64,000 nt of DNA from Hyphomicrobiales bacterium (GCA_026400535.1 JAPLOU010000016.1:1-64000); one strand, 5' to 3'. Positions 28,511 through 38,783 are shown, counted from the first letter of the stretch. The notes: a model not told the origin generated them from the sequence alone. Program-made: numbers and translations.

Positions 28511-30103
28511 ATGCCGACAGACACACGCCGGATCGCCCGTGCGCTCATTTCCGTCTCGGACAAGACGGGGCTGGAGGACTTCGCCCGCTCGCTGGCCGCC
28601 CAGGGCGTTGAACTTGTCTCGACGGGTGGCACCCGGTCAGCCCTTGCCGCCGCCGGGCTGGCCGTCAGGGACGTATCGGACCTGACAGGCTTTCCGGAAA
28701 TGATGGACGGCCGCGTCAAGACGCTCCATCCGGCCGTTCATGGCGGTTTGCTGGCCGTGCGCCACAATCCCGAGCATCAGGCCGCCATGCTCGCCCACGG
28801 CATCGGCTCGATCGACCTGCTGGTGGTCAATCTCTACCCGTTCGAAGCCACGGTCGCCGCAGGCAAACCCTATGGCACCTGCATCGAGACCATCGACATC
28901 GGCGGGCCGGCCATGATCCGGGCGGCAGCCAAGAACCATGGCGATGTCGCGGTCGTGGTCGATGTGGCAGACTATGCCGCGATCGCGGCCGACATGTCCG
29001 CCCATCAGGGCGCCGTGACATTCGCCTTGCGCCGCAGGCTGGCGCAGAAAGCCTACGCCCGCACGGCCGCCTATGACGCCGCCATTTCCAACTGGCTGGC
29101 CGCCGAACTGCACGAGCCGAACCCGGCCTTCCGCGCTGTCGGCGGAGCTCTGGTCGAGGTGATGCGCTACGGCGAGAACCCGCACCAGACCGCGGCGCTC
29201 TACCGAACACCCGAGATACGCCCCGGCGTGGTCAGCGCGCGGCAGATCCAGGGCAAGCAACTCTCCTACAACAACATCAATGACACCAACGCCGCCTTCG
29301 AATGCGTCGCCGAGTTCGATCCCGCCCGGGGGCCGGCCTGTGTGATCCTCAAGCATGCCAATCCGTCGGGCGTCGCGCTGGGTTCGACCCTCGCGGAGGC
29401 CTATGCAGCGGCGCTGGCTTGCGACCAGGTCTCTGCTTTTGGCGGCATCATCGCGGTGAACACAGAGCTCGACGCGGACGCCGCGCGCCGGATGATCGGC
29501 ATCTTCACCGAGGTGATCATCGCGCCGGCCGTCAGCGATGAGGCGCTCGCCGTGCTGGCGACGAAGACGAACCTGCGCCTTCTGGTGGCGGGCGGCCTGC
29601 CCGATCCGCGGGCGGGCGGGCTTGCCGTCACGGCGGTCAGCGGCGGACTTCTCGTCCAGTCGCGCGACAATGCGGTGGTGGACGACATGCCGCTCACCGT
29701 TGTGACGAAGCGCGCGCCCAGCGAGGCGGAGCTGAATGACCTGCGTTTCGCTTTCAAGGTCGCCAAGCACGTCAAGTCGAACGCCATCGTCTATGCCCGC
29801 AACGGAGCCACCGTCGGCATCGGCGCTGGCCAGATGAGCCGTGTCGACAGTTCCCGGATCGCGGCCTGGAAAGCCGCCGAGACGGCAAGGGCGCTTCGGC
29901 TGCCCGTAACGCTGGCAAAGGGCTCGGTGGTTGCGTCGGACGCCTTCTTCCCCTTTGCCGATGGCCTGATGGCCGCCGCCGAGGCGGGGGCAACAGCGGT
30001 GATCCAGCCAGGCGGCTCCGTCCGCGATGACGAGGTGATCAAGGCCGCAGACAATGCCGGCCTCGCCATGGTCTTCACCGGGCATCGCCACTTCCGCCAT
30101 TGA
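28511..30103 (+). CDS. purH: bifunctional AICAR formyltransferase / IMP cyclohydrolase
   Basis: The 530-residue bifunctional enzyme performs the last two steps of purine synthesis, formylating AICAR with 10-formyl-THF and closing the ring to IMP. The N-terminal MGS-like cyclohydrolase domain begins [18 protein letters not shown] and has [10 protein letters not shown] and [15 protein letters not shown]. The formyltransferase domain shows [15 protein letters not shown] near residue 280 and [20 protein letters not shown] near 480, and ends [18 protein letters not shown] was chosen as the start because the upstream in-frame extension runs into the autotransporter remnant's flank. Confidence 0.97.
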   Translation: MPTDTRRIARALISVSDKTGLEDFARSLAAQGVELVSTGGTRSALAAAGLAVRDVSDLTGFPEMMDGRVKTLHPAVHGGLLAVRHNPEHQAAMLAHGIGSIDLLVVNLYPFEATVAAGKPYGTCIETIDIGGPAMIRAAAKNHGDVAVVVDVADYAAIAADMSAHQGAVTFALRRRLAQKAYARTAAYDAAISNWLAAELHEPNPAFRAVGGALVEVMRYGENPHQTAALYRTPEIRPGVVSARQIQGKQLSYNNINDTNAAFECVAEFDPARGPACVILKHANPSGVALGSTLAEAYAAALACDQVSAFGGIIAVNTELDADAARRMIGIFTEVIIAPAVSDEALAVLATKTNLRLLVAGGLPDPRAGGLAVTAVSGGLLVQSRDNAVVDDMPLTVVTKRAPSEAELNDLRFAFKVAKHVKSNAIVYARNGATVGIGAGQMSRVDSSRIAAWKAAETARALRLPVTLAKGSVVASDAFFPFADGLMAAAEAGATAVIQPGGSVRDDEVIKAADNAGLAMVFTGHRHFRH

Positions 30104-30190
30104 GCATGCTCTGCGCCACCCATCGACCTCAACCGGAACCTTACCAAGTTTCGCGCCACCCCACTGTCAGAACCGCGAACTGCGCTCCAC

Positions 30191-30940
30191 ATGCAGATCA
30201 CATCCTGGAACACGTCATTGATCAGACCTTTTGTTTCAAATGAAGATCGTGCGGCCGCGCGCGCCAGGCGAATCGCCTACTGGGAACGTCCGATCACCGG
30301 TCGCTGGCAGCGGTTGCATGCCTGGCTGAACCTGTTGTTTGTCGACCACGGCATCATCCGCGCTGTCTACCTCAACGAGCATGACGTCTCCGACGAGATG
30401 AAACGCTGCGCCCAGCCTTCGCCACGTGATCTGGCACGATTGGCGAAGGGTGGCCTGCGCACGGTGGTCAACCTCAGGGGTGGACGCGAGCAGGGCGGCT
30501 GGCCGCTCCAGCGCGAGGCCTGCCAGGAGCTTGGGCTCGAACTGCGCGAACTGACACTGCGCTCGCGCGAGGCGCCCGACCGGGAGACCTTGCTGTCCTT
30601 GCCGGCCTTCTTCGAGAGCCTCGCCTATCCGGCCGCTGCGCATTGCAAGTCAGGGGCGGACCGCGCAGGCCTGTTCAGCGCGCTGTACCTGCTCGTGCAC
30701 AAGAAGCGGCCCGTGGCCGAAGCCAAACAACAATTGTCGCTCCGCTATGGCCATGTCCGGCTGGCCAAGACCGGCATTCTCGACTCATTCCTTGATGTGT
30801 ACGCCAGCGAGGGTGAGGCAAGGGGCCTGTCCTTCATGGATTGGGTCAGGGATGTCTACGACCCGCAGGCGGTCCAGAAGGCCTTCCACGAGGGCTTTCT
30901 CGCCAGCCTGCTGATCGACCGGATCATGCGCCGCGAGTGA
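30191..30940 (+). CDS. tyrosine/dual-specificity phosphatase family protein
   Basis: The 249-residue protein has a cysteine phosphatase signature CX5R (C152-KSGAD-R158, in [13 protein letters not shown]) and an upstream [18 protein letters not shown] that matches the entry of DSP/PTP-like lipid or protein phosphatases. A C-terminal helical part ([19 protein letters not shown]) is specific to this group. It is probably cytoplasmic; no signal peptide is present. Its substrate is unknown. It lies 87 bases after purH and converges with the ABC exporter gene. Confidence 0.82.
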   Translation: MQITSWNTSLIRPFVSNEDRAAARARRIAYWERPITGRWQRLHAWLNLLFVDHGIIRAVYLNEHDVSDEMKRCAQPSPRDLARLAKGGLRTVVNLRGGREQGGWPLQREACQELGLELRELTLRSREAPDRETLLSLPAFFESLAYPAAAHCKSGADRAGLFSALYLLVHKKRPVAEAKQQLSLRYGHVRLAKTGILDSFLDVYASEGEARGLSFMDWVRDVYDPQAVQKAFHEGFLASLLIDRIMRRE

Positions 30941-30952
30941 GGCGGGCGGCGA

Positions 30953-32785
30953 TCAGCCGTCCAGCATCTGCAGCCGGTAGAGCTTGGCGTAGACGCCGTC
31001 GGCGGCGATCAGCGCATCATGATGGCCGCGCTCGACGATCTGCCCGCCTTCCATCACCGCGATCTGGTCCGCGGCACGGACCGTGGACAGCCGGTGCGCG
31101 ATCACCAGCGTGGTCCGCCCCTTCATCAGGCGGGACAGCGCGTCCTGCACCAGCTTCTCGGCTTCGGCATCGAGCGCGCTCGTGGCTTCATCCAGCAGCA
31201 GGATCGGCGCGTTCTTCAGGATCGCGCGGGCCAGCGCCACACGCTGACGTTCCCCGCCCGACAGCCGCGAGCCGCGGTCTCCGACGCGGGTCGCATAGCC
31301 ATCGGGCAGCGCCAGGATGAACCCATGCGCCGCGGCAGCCTCCGCAGCTGCCTCGATATCCGCATCCGATGCGCCAGGCCGGCCAAAGGCGATATTGGCC
31401 TTGATGCTGTCGTCGAACAGAACAATGTCCTGCGCGACGACCGCGATCTGGTCCCGCAGCGACGCCAGCGTGACCGACCGGATGGCCTGCCCGTCGACCG
31501 CAATCGTTCCACCCGTCACGTCATACAGGCGCGGCACAAGCGCCAGCAGTGTCGACTTGCCAGAACCGGACCGTCCCACCAGCGCGGTGACGGAGCCGGC
31601 CGCGACCTCAAGCCCGACATGGCTCAGGGCGGCATGGTCCTCGCGGTAGGAAAAGCTGACATCGCGGAAACTGATCGCCGCACCATGCACCGTGAGCGGC
31701 TTGGCATCGGGCGCGTCGGTGATCAGGGCCGGCTCGTCCACGGTGGCGTAGAAGCGCTTCAGCGCCGCCAGCGCTTCCTGGATGATGGCGTTGAGGTTTC
31801 CGATCGAGCGCAGAGGCTGCGCGGCCAGCAGGAGCGCCGTGACATAGCCGGTGAAGTCCCCGATGGTGCCGACGCCCGCATTGACACGGATTCCGATGGC
31901 GAACAGGACAACAGCCACCGCGATGCCGCCGCCGACTTCGAGCAGCGGCTCGACCCGGCCGCGCGCGTTGATCGCCTTCATGCGAAGCTTGCGCACCATC
32001 TCGAAGGCCGCCCTGGCGCGGCGCTTGAGATAGGGCTCGAGCTGATCGGTCTTGGCCACCCGCGCGCCCTGCAGGCTTTCGGTGATCAGCGCCGCCATGA
32101 TGCCGCTTTGCTCCTGCTGGCTGGTGGCGACGCGCCGCAGCCTCTTGCCGATGGCGACGATCGGCACGGCAACGATGGGTACGACCACCAGGGCGATCAG
32201 CGTGAGCTGCCAGTCGATCCAGAGCATCGCGCCAAACAGGCCGATGCCGGTCAGTCCGTCGCGCACGGCGATGTTGACCAGCCGCGTCAGGGCCTCGCGC
32301 ACATAGATGAAATCGGTCGTGAAGCGTTGTGTCAGCGCAGCCGGACTTTCGCGCTGGGCCTGCGCCAGATCGGCGTCGACGAGGTGCTCGTAAAGCCGCC
32401 CCTGCATGTCGGCTTCGATGCGCGAGACCACGCTGTTGGTCAGCACGATCTGCCCCAGCAGGGCAAAGCCCTTCAGGGATGTGACGACCACCACCATCAG
32501 GGCAATGACATGGATCGGGCCGATGCCGGGACCCGTCACGACCACAAGCCACGAGCGCAGGCTGTTGAGCAGCGGATCAGCCGTCCCGCCGGCACCGGTC
32601 GCGAACGAATCGAACGCCAGTTTGATCAGAACCGGGTAGAGGCTGGTCATTGCCGCAATGATCGCGACAAGGCCGAGAACCCCCAGGAGCGCGAGGCGGT
32701 GCTGGACCAGTTCCTCGCGCCACAACCGCCTCAGCAGCGGCCAGCCATCAGCGGCGTCTCGCGCGGACAGCTTGGCCATGCTCAC
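30953..32785 (-). CDS. MsbA-like ABC exporter (fused permease-ATPase)
   Basis: The 610-residue half-transporter has an N-terminal six-helix domain (residues about 30-330) and a C-terminal ATPase with Walker A GRSGSGKST, signature LSGGERQRVALARAI and LLLDEATSALD. It resembles MsbA and related lipid or multidrug flippases and would work as a homodimer in the inner membrane. No lpx or waa genes are adjacent, so the lipid A role is only a possibility. The GTG start is placed about eight bases after GGAG; an ATG two codons downstream is the alternative. Confidence 0.9.
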   Translation of the reverse strand: MSMAKLSARDAADGWPLLRRLWREELVQHRLALLGVLGLVAIIAAMTSLYPVLIKLAFDSFATGAGGTADPLLNSLRSWLVVVTGPGIGPIHVIALMVVVVTSLKGFALLGQIVLTNSVVSRIEADMQGRLYEHLVDADLAQAQRESPAALTQRFTTDFIYVREALTRLVNIAVRDGLTGIGLFGAMLWIDWQLTLIALVVVPIVAVPIVAIGKRLRRVATSQQEQSGIMAALITESLQGARVAKTDQLEPYLKRRARAAFEMVRKLRMKAINARGRVEPLLEVGGGIAVAVVLFAIGIRVNAGVGTIGDFTGYVTALLLAAQPLRSIGNLNAIIQEALAALKRFYATVDEPALITDAPDAKPLTVHGAAISFRDVSFSYREDHAALSHVGLEVAAGSVTALVGRSGSGKSTLLALVPRLYDVTGGTIAVDGQAIRSVTLASLRDQIAVVAQDIVLFDDSIKANIAFGRPGASDADIEAAAEAAAAHGFILALPDGYATRVGDRGSRLSGGERQRVALARAILKNAPILLLDEATSALDAEAEKLVQDALSRLMKGRTTLVIAHRLSTVRAADQIAVMEGGQIVERGHHDALIAADGVYAKLYRLQMLDG

Positions 32786-32965
32786 TGCTCTCCCGTCAAC
32801 CGGCCACCCGCGTCAGGCCCGACGCCCGAACAGGAGGCCCTCTTCGTGCCATTCGGGGCCAATTGCAAGTTATCTCATTGGCTGAAGGCCCGGACGTGCC
32901 AACCGGAAACACATTCGCCCCGCATTGGCCGCGGGGCGAAACAGACATGACGTCTGGACATCAAC

Positions 32966-33040
<75 letters not shown>

Positions 33041-33257
33041 ATCCGTGGGCTCACCAGCGGTCACCCGCCTTAGAGGCGCGTTCTTTGCCTCAAACTCCTG
33101 TCCTCCGCAAGCCCTTTTGTGCCGCTTGTTGACAGTGACTGCTTCCGGGGCGGCACAGCAGGCTTGCCAGAGGGCCCCATCAGCAGGCATGAGACGTCCA
33201 TTCGCCGTGGCGACGTGTGCTCGACGTCCGCCCGGTTCGTCCAGCAAGGGCACCAAG

Positions 33258-33797
33258 ATGACCGACGCGCGCGCAGCCGATGCCCCTCCCATGTCCCCGG
33301 AAGAGGTGCTTGCCTTTCTGGCCAGCCGCGGCATCGAGGCGACCACGACCCGCCATGAGGCCGCCTTCACGGTGGAGCAGAGCAAGCACCTGACCGGCCA
33401 CATTCCTGGCGCCCATAGCAAGAATCTCTTCGTCAAGGACAAGAAGGGCCGGCTCTTTCTTGTCGTGGCCGAGCATGAACAGCGCATCGATCTGAAGCGG
33501 CTGCACGAGGTGATCGGCGGGAACGGACGGCTGTCATTCTGCAGCCCGGAGCAGATGATGACCTATCTGGGGGTGACGCCCGGCTCGGTGACGGCCTTGT
33601 CGGTCATCAACGATCGCAACCATGACGTCACGGTCGTGATCGATGCCGGCCTGATCAGATCCCCGGTGATCAACTGCCATCCGCTGGTCAACACGGCAAC
33701 GACGAGCCTGGCCCGCGATGGGCTGCTCCGCTTCTTCACGGCGACGGGGCACGAACCGCTGATCGTGGCGCTGCCGGAGCCGCCGGTCGAGACCTGA
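33258..33797 (+). CDS. YbaK/ProXp-type aminoacyl-tRNA editing domain protein
   Basis: The 179-residue single-domain protein is related to the editing domain of prolyl-tRNA synthetase and hydrolyses mischarged tRNA(Pro), such as Ala- or Cys-tRNA(Pro). Recognisable parts are EATTTRHEAAFTVEQSKHL, GAHSKNLFVKDKKGRLFLVV with the conserved lysine, and TPGSVTALSVINDRN. It resembles the ProXp-ala/PrdX subgroup (PF04073). The ATG with AAGGG upstream was chosen because the longer frame runs back into the tRNA flank. Position next to a tRNA gene is probably coincidental. Confidence 0.87.
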   Translation: MTDARAADAPPMSPEEVLAFLASRGIEATTTRHEAAFTVEQSKHLTGHIPGAHSKNLFVKDKKGRLFLVVAEHEQRIDLKRLHEVIGGNGRLSFCSPEQMMTYLGVTPGSVTALSVINDRNHDVTVVIDAGLIRSPVINCHPLVNTATTSLARDGLLRFFTATGHEPLIVALPEPPVET

Positions 33798-33891
33798 CGG
33801 GACACGAAACCGCCGCTGCAGCGATTTCGGTCATGGACATACCGGCAGGCAGCACCCACATTGTAGGCAAGAGTTCCAACTGACAGGCACA

Positions 33892-34818
33892 ATGGCAATG
33901 TTCGGCAGCAATGATTTGGCCCCGAAGCAGGCGCAGGCGCAGGCGCCGGAGGGGTTGGTGCGCGACACCACAACACAGGGATTCCGTCAGGACGTGATCG
34001 CCGAGTCGATGCAGCAGCCCGTGCTGGTCGACTTCTGGGCCCCCTGGTGCGGCCCGTGCAAGCAGTTGACCCCGGTGATCGAGAAGGTCGTGAAGGCGGC
34101 TGGCGGCAAGGTCAAGCTCGTCAAGATGAACATCGATGCGCACCCCCAGATCCCCGGCCAGCTCGGCATCCAGTCGATTCCGGCCGTGATCGCCTTCCAG
34201 CGGGGGCAGCCGGTCGACGGCTTCATGGGCGCGGTGCCGGAAAGCCAGATCAAGCAGTTCATCGAGCGTCTCGTCGGTCCAATCGGACCCGGCGCGGCAG
34301 CCGAGATGATCGCGGCGGCTGAGGGCGCGGCCGAGGCCGGCGACGCGGCCAGCGCAATGGATCTGTATGCCGCGGTGCTGACCCAGGAGCCGGGGAATCT
34401 GGCGGCCATCGCCGGCATGGCCAAGCTCCAGCTCGATATGGGCGACATCGAGGCCGCCAGGCAGATTCTGGCCCTCGCGCCAGCCGACAAGGCTCAGGAC
34501 GCCGCACTCGCCGGGATCCGCGCGGCGATCGACCTCGCCGAACAGGCGGCGGCCCTGGGTGACGTCGCCGGCCTCACCAAGGCCGTCGAGGCCAACCCCA
34601 AGGACCATCAGGCCCGCTTCGATCTGGCGCTGGCGCTCAATGCCCACCAGCGCCGCGAGGAAGCCGTCGATCAGTTGATCGCGATCATCGAGGCCGACCG
34701 GACCTGGATGGAGGACGGCGCGCGCAAGCAGCTTGTTCAGTTCTTCGAAGCCTGGGGTCCGATGGACGAAGCCGCCATTTCAGGCCGGCGCAAGCTGTCC
34801 GCGCTGCTGTTCTCCTGA
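33892..34818 (+). CDS. thioredoxin-TPR fusion (CnoX-like chaperedoxin)
   Basis: The 308-residue protein has an N-terminal thioredoxin domain with a full redox motif WCGPC (C53, C56) and a C-terminal TPR region (about residues 135-300) with helices AEAGDAASAMDLYAAVLTQE and ARFDLALALNAHQRREEAV. The architecture matches CnoX, a holdase that protects GroEL/DnaK clients from oxidation. In E. coli the motif is SXXC, while here both cysteines are present, so redox activity is possible. It precedes the LON-domain gene by 47 bases. Confidence 0.9.
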   Translation: MAMFGSNDLAPKQAQAQAPEGLVRDTTTQGFRQDVIAESMQQPVLVDFWAPWCGPCKQLTPVIEKVVKAAGGKVKLVKMNIDAHPQIPGQLGIQSIPAVIAFQRGQPVDGFMGAVPESQIKQFIERLVGPIGPGAAAEMIAAAEGAAEAGDAASAMDLYAAVLTQEPGNLAAIAGMAKLQLDMGDIEAARQILALAPADKAQDAALAGIRAAIDLAEQAAALGDVAGLTKAVEANPKDHQARFDLALALNAHQRREEAVDQLIAIIEADRTWMEDGARKQLVQFFEAWGPMDEAAISGRRKLSALLFS

Positions 34819-34865
34819 GGAGCCGTGATGGCGCAGCGGTCAGACCACCGAAGGATCTTCCGGTC

Positions 34866-35540
34866 ATGAGCATGAACGCGGTCTATCGCGGTCCCGTCGA
34901 TTGTCCGGCCACCATTCCGCTGTTCCCGCTGCCGGGTGCGCTCCTGTTGCCGCGCGGGCAGATGCCGCTCAACATCTTCGAGCCGCGCTATCTCGCCATG
35001 TTCGATGACGCACTGAAGAGCCATCGGCTGATCGGCATCATCCAGCCCGATCAGGATGCCGCGGACGAGGTCCGGCTGACGCCAAGGCTTTTCAGGATCG
35101 GCTGCATCGGCCGCATCACACAGTTCGCCGAAACGGGCGATGGGCGCTACCTGTTGACGCTGACCGGCGTCGCCCGGTTCGAGGTCGAGGAGGAGCTCAG
35201 CGTGCGGACCGCCTATCGCCAGGCCAAGGTCAGCTATGCGCCCTTCCTGACCGATTTCGAGGCCCGTGCCGGCGAGGACAAGGTTGACCGGGTCAGCCTG
35301 CTGCGGGCGCTCAAGGAGTTCGCGCTGGCCAACGAGCTCAAGATCGACTGGAAGGGCGTCAACGACGCTCCAAACGAGGCGCTCGTCAATGCCCTGTCAA
35401 TGATAGCGCCGTTCGGCGCAAGGGAAAAGCAGGCCCTTCTCGAGGCGGCCGACCTGAAGGCCCGTGCCGACATGCTGGTGGCCATCACCGAAATGGAACT
35501 CGCGCGCGGCGGCTCCGATACCGACACGACCTTGCAGTGA
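34866..35540 (+). CDS. LON substrate-binding domain protein
   Basis: This 224-residue stand-alone LON N-terminal (peptidase S16 substrate-recognition) domain shows PLFPLPGALLLPRGQMPLNI and FEPRYLAMFDDALKSHRLIG near the start, then GRYLLTLTGVARFEVEEE in the middle. There is no ATPase or protease domain, so it is not a Lon protease. Similar proteins are widespread in alphaproteobacteria but lack a defined role. It lies between the CnoX-like gene and the MFS gene, whose GTG start overlaps its TGA stop. Confidence 0.9.
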   Translation: MSMNAVYRGPVDCPATIPLFPLPGALLLPRGQMPLNIFEPRYLAMFDDALKSHRLIGIIQPDQDAADEVRLTPRLFRIGCIGRITQFAETGDGRYLLTLTGVARFEVEEELSVRTAYRQAKVSYAPFLTDFEARAGEDKVDRVSLLRALKEFALANELKIDWKGVNDAPNEALVNALSMIAPFGAREKQALLEAADLKARADMLVAITEMELARGGSDTDTTLQ

Positions 35541-36898
35541 CAGACCGTCCGCCAAGGCGGGCGGTACGCGCCTGGATCATGTTCGATTGGGCGGCCCAGC
35601 CCTTCTTCACCCTGATCACCACCTTCATCTTCGCGCCCTTCTTTGCCTCCGCATTGGCGCCGGACCCGGCACAGGGCCAGGCTTGGTGGGGCTACGCCAC
35701 GGGATTTGCGGGCCTGTGCATCGCCGTGCTGTCGCCCTTGCTGGGGGGCGTGGCCGACATGACCGGCCCGCGCAAGCCATGGATTGCAGTGTTCGGCGCC
35801 ATGCTGGTCGCCGGCGCGGGTCTGCTCTGGTTCGCTGTGCCGGGGCATCCGTGTGCCGTGCCGATTGCGCTTGCGGGCTTTGTTCTGGCCACGATCGGAG
35901 CCGAGTTCGCCACCGTCTTCAACAATGCGATGATGACCCGGCTGGTCCCGCCCGAACGCATCGGGCGGCTTTCCGGCACCGGCTGGGCCGTCGGCTATCT
36001 CGGCGGCCTTCTGTCGCTCGTGATCATGCTGGGCTTTCTCGCCGCAAGCCCGGACACCGGCAGGACCCTGCTGGGACTGGCGCCGGCCTTCGGACTGGAC
36101 CCGGCGCTGCGCGAGGGCGACCGCATCAGCGGACCGCTGACGGCACTCTGGTTCGTGATCTTCGTCGCGCCGATGTTCCTGCTCACGCCTGACATGCCGA
36201 AGACGGGCGTGAAGCTCGCTGCGGCAGCTCGCCAGGGCTTTGTGCAGCTCAGGGCCACCCTGGCCGAGGTGCGGCGCTGGCCCTCCATGGCGCGTTTCCT
36301 GATCGCCAACATGATCTATCAGGACGGGCTGGTGGCACTGTTCGCCTTTGGCGCCATCTATGCGGCGGGCGTCTTCGGCTGGTCGACCATCGAGGTCGGC
36401 ATTTTCGGCATCCTGCTGACCGTGACCGGCGTGTTCGGCGCGCTGGCCGGCGGCTGGCTTGACGACAGGATCGGAGGCAAGCCCGTCGTGCTCGGCGCGA
36501 TCGTGGTGTTGATCATCACATGCATCGGGATTCTTTCGCTCGGCAAGGATCACATCCTGTTCGTGATCCCCGCCGAAGCGGGCCGCCCGGGTGACGGGCT
36601 GTTCGGCAGCCTGCCGGAGAAAGTCTATCTTGGCATGGGGCTGCTGATCGGCCTCGTCGCCGGCCCATTGCAGGCGGCCTCGCGCAGCCTTCTGGCGAGG
36701 CTGTCGCCCCCGGCCAGAACCGGACAGTTCTTCGGCCTGTTCGCCCTGTCGGGCAAGGTGACGAGCTTCATGGGCCCGACCCTGGTGGCCCTCGCCACCG
36801 ACCTCACGAACCGGCAGGAAGCCGGGCTGGCGGTCCTGATCGTATTTTTCACAGTCGGCGGCGTGCTGTTGTGGGGCGTGAAGACCGGGCGGCCCTGA
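35537..36898 (+). CDS. MFS transporter, UMF1 family
   Basis: The 453-residue membrane protein has about twelve hydrophobic segments and the UMF1-type opening (RAWIMFDWAAQPFFTLITTF). Inside it are VADMTGPRKPWIAVFGAMLV, the loop 2-3 motif, and SGTGWAVGYLGGLLSLVIML in the middle. Yeast Atg22, an amino acid exporter of the vacuole, belongs to this family; the bacterial substrate is not established. The GTG start overlaps the LON gene's stop (GTGA), so the two are translationally coupled. Confidence 0.87.
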   Translation: MTDRPPRRAVRAWIMFDWAAQPFFTLITTFIFAPFFASALAPDPAQGQAWWGYATGFAGLCIAVLSPLLGGVADMTGPRKPWIAVFGAMLVAGAGLLWFAVPGHPCAVPIALAGFVLATIGAEFATVFNNAMMTRLVPPERIGRLSGTGWAVGYLGGLLSLVIMLGFLAASPDTGRTLLGLAPAFGLDPALREGDRISGPLTALWFVIFVAPMFLLTPDMPKTGVKLAAAARQGFVQLRATLAEVRRWPSMARFLIANMIYQDGLVALFAFGAIYAAGVFGWSTIEVGIFGILLTVTGVFGALAGGWLDDRIGGKPVVLGAIVVLIITCIGILSLGKDHILFVIPAEAGRPGDGLFGSLPEKVYLGMGLLIGLVAGPLQAASRSLLARLSPPARTGQFFGLFALSGKVTSFMGPTLVALATDLTNRQEAGLAVLIVFFTVGGVLLWGVKTGRP

Positions 36899-36980
36899 GA
36901 CGCCGCAAAGGCATGCCGCGATTTGGCCGCGATTGCCCGCCACATCACGCAACACAGGCCCGGTTTCTGGACCAACCGGC

Positions 36981-37010
36981 TTGATCTTGACGTTTCATTA
37001 ACCCTAAATG
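36981..37010 (+). promoter_or_regulatory. candidate promoter of the DUF1007-NicO pair
   Basis: TTGATC and TAAATG are separated by 18 bases, 45 bases before the ATG of the downstream gene. Support is limited to the two boxes, and I see no metal-regulator palindrome beside them. Confidence 0.3.
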
Positions 37011-37054
37011 CGCAGCGCCCGAAGCCTGATGAGGCGCGGCTGTCCGATTGGATC

Positions 37055-37729
37055 ATGATGCACGAGCGGAAAACCACAAACGCCTTGTCCGCCATCCTGT
37101 GGCGTTTGGCTGCCATTCTTGGGTCAATGCTGGGCCTTTCGCTGCCGGCTGTGGCCCATCCCCATGTCTGGGTCACCGCAAGATCGGAGATCATCTACAA
37201 CCGCGAGGGCCGCGTTACTGCCGTTCGCCACGCCTGGACCTTCGATGAACCCTATTCGGCTTTCGCCGTGCAGGGCCTCGACAAGAACGGCGACGGCAAG
37301 CTCTCAGCAGACGAACTCGCCGAGCTGGCGAAGGTGAATGTCGAGTCCTTGCATGAGTTCGATTTCTTTACCGTCGCGAAGGCGAGCGGCGTCAAGCAGG
37401 ACTTCAGCCAACCGGTCGATTACGCGCTGAGCTACGACAAGGCCCAGTTGACGCTGACCTTCACCTTGCCGCTCAGGACCGCCACCAGCCAGCGGACCTT
37501 TTCGCTGGAGGTGTTCGACCCGACCTGGTTCGTGTCGTTCACGCTGGCCGAGGGCGATGACGCGGTCAGGACGGTGGGCGCGCCGCGGGGCTGCGCCCGC
37601 ACGATCACACGTCCGCGGCCGCTGGAGCCAGCGCAGCAGCAGAAGCTGTCGGAGGACTTCTTCACATCGCTGTCCGGCAGCAATTTCGGCGCGGGCTTTG
37701 TCAACCGGGTTCTGGTGGCGTGTCCCTGA
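37055..37729 (+). CDS. DUF1007 family periplasmic protein with EF-hand-like loop
   Basis: The 224-residue exported protein has a signal peptide (about residues 1-33, cleaved before HPHVW) and the DUF1007 domain (PF06226). DKNGDGKLSADE (residues 76-87) fits an EF-hand calcium-binding loop with acidic residues in the usual positions. Members of this family typically sit next to NicO-type nickel/cobalt permeases, as here, and are thought to assist metal transport. A second ATG one codon downstream is equally likely. The stop overlaps the NicO gene start by ten bases. Confidence 0.87.
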   Translation: MMHERKTTNALSAILWRLAAILGSMLGLSLPAVAHPHVWVTARSEIIYNREGRVTAVRHAWTFDEPYSAFAVQGLDKNGDGKLSADELAELAKVNVESLHEFDFFTVAKASGVKQDFSQPVDYALSYDKAQLTLTFTLPLRTATSQRTFSLEVFDPTWFVSFTLAEGDDAVRTVGAPRGCARTITRPRPLEPAQQQKLSEDFFTSLSGSNFGAGFVNRVLVACP

Positions 37730-38730
37730 TCAGTCCGATGGAGGCCCCGGCCGTTCCGGGCCCTGGCCCAAGGATCCTGATTGCCGTCACGGCCCTGTGC
37801 CTTGTGGCCGGGTTCATGCTGGCCCTGGCATGGTGGCTCTCGGCCGGTGCGCCGCCACCCCCGCCGCCCGCCCGCAACCCCTTCGGTGTCGGCCCGCGCG
37901 AGGCCACCCCGGCCGCGAACGGCCTCGGAGCGATGATCCTGAGTTATCAGGCCGCGTTCTACCGCGATCTGACCGCAGCGCTGCGCGCGCTGAAGCAGAG
38001 CAGCGCTGCCCTGCCAACCTTGCTTGCGGTCGGTTTCGGCTATGGCGTGATCCATGCAGCCGGCCCGGGACATGGCAAGGCCGTGATCTCCGCCTACATC
38101 CTGAGCGACGACCGCGCCGCCGTCTGGCGCGGCTTCAGCCTCAGCCTTGGGGCGGCGCTGGTTCAGGCTCTGGTGGCGATCGGGCTGGTTGCGCTGTTCA
38201 CGCTCATCCTCGGCGCGACAGCACGCCAGATGAACGCCGCGACCCGCTGGGTCGAAATCACCGCCTTTGCCGCGATGACGATCCTCGGCCTCACGCTTCT
38301 GTGGCGCAAGGCCGGGGTCCTGGTTGGGGCCTTGCGCGGCGATGCAGCCGCCTGTGCGCCCGGCTGCGCCCATGACGCGGTCCTGCCGCTTGCATCACCC
38401 CGATCGGTCCGGCAAAGCCTCGCCGTCATGGTGACAGCGGGGATCAGGCCATGCGCTGGCGCCATCATCGTCCTGGTCTTTGCTGCCTCGCAGGGCATCC
38501 TCTGGGCAGGGATCGCGACCACCTTCGCCATGGCGCTGGGCACGGCCTTGACGACGGGCGCGCTGGCCATGCTGGCTGTCGTGCTGAAAGGGCTTGCCTT
38601 GCGGCTCGCAGGCGGCCGCGGAAACCGCGCCGCCGTGGCGGTCCGGACACTCGAATGCCTTGCTGCAGCGTTTGTGGCCGTCCTCGGCGCCCTTCTGCTC
38701 GCCGGCTATCACGCCGCCGGTGCAGGCTGA
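37720..38730 (+). CDS. nickel/cobalt transporter, NicO (RcnA/HoxN-like) family
   Basis: The 336-residue membrane protein of the NicO family has about seven hydrophobic segments. The signature HAAGPGHGKAVISAYILSDD lies near residue 112 and AGIRPCAGAIIVLVFAASQG near residue 245. A proline-rich stretch (GAPPPPPPAR) follows the first segment. It could import or export nickel or cobalt; the DUF1007 partner is found with both types. The GTG start overlaps the upstream gene. With cobST in this window, cobalt supply for B12 and for the nitrile hydratase is a reasonable but untested link. Confidence 0.87.
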   Translation: MSLISPMEAPAVPGPGPRILIAVTALCLVAGFMLALAWWLSAGAPPPPPPARNPFGVGPREATPAANGLGAMILSYQAAFYRDLTAALRALKQSSAALPTLLAVGFGYGVIHAAGPGHGKAVISAYILSDDRAAVWRGFSLSLGAALVQALVAIGLVALFTLILGATARQMNAATRWVEITAFAAMTILGLTLLWRKAGVLVGALRGDAAACAPGCAHDAVLPLASPRSVRQSLAVMVTAGIRPCAGAIIVLVFAASQGILWAGIATTFAMALGTALTTGALAMLAVVLKGLALRLAGGRGNRAAVAVRTLECLAAAFVAVLGALLLAGYHAAGAG

Positions 38731-38783
38731 ATCTGGCCCGTCATCGCGGCATGCCGGCCGCTCATGCGAGCCTGGGTCAATCG

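Noticed and set aside
31019-32950. A 643-codon open frame on the plus strand opposite the MsbA-like exporter
   Set aside because: It is the antisense of a clear ABC protein; GC-rich third positions keep stop codons rare. Its translation is Arg/His/Asp/Gln-rich with no recognisable domain.
35234-36955. A 573-codon minus-strand frame opposite the LON and UMF1 genes
   Set aside because: It spans two well-supported genes in antisense, with composition typical of a GC-rich shadow and no motif.
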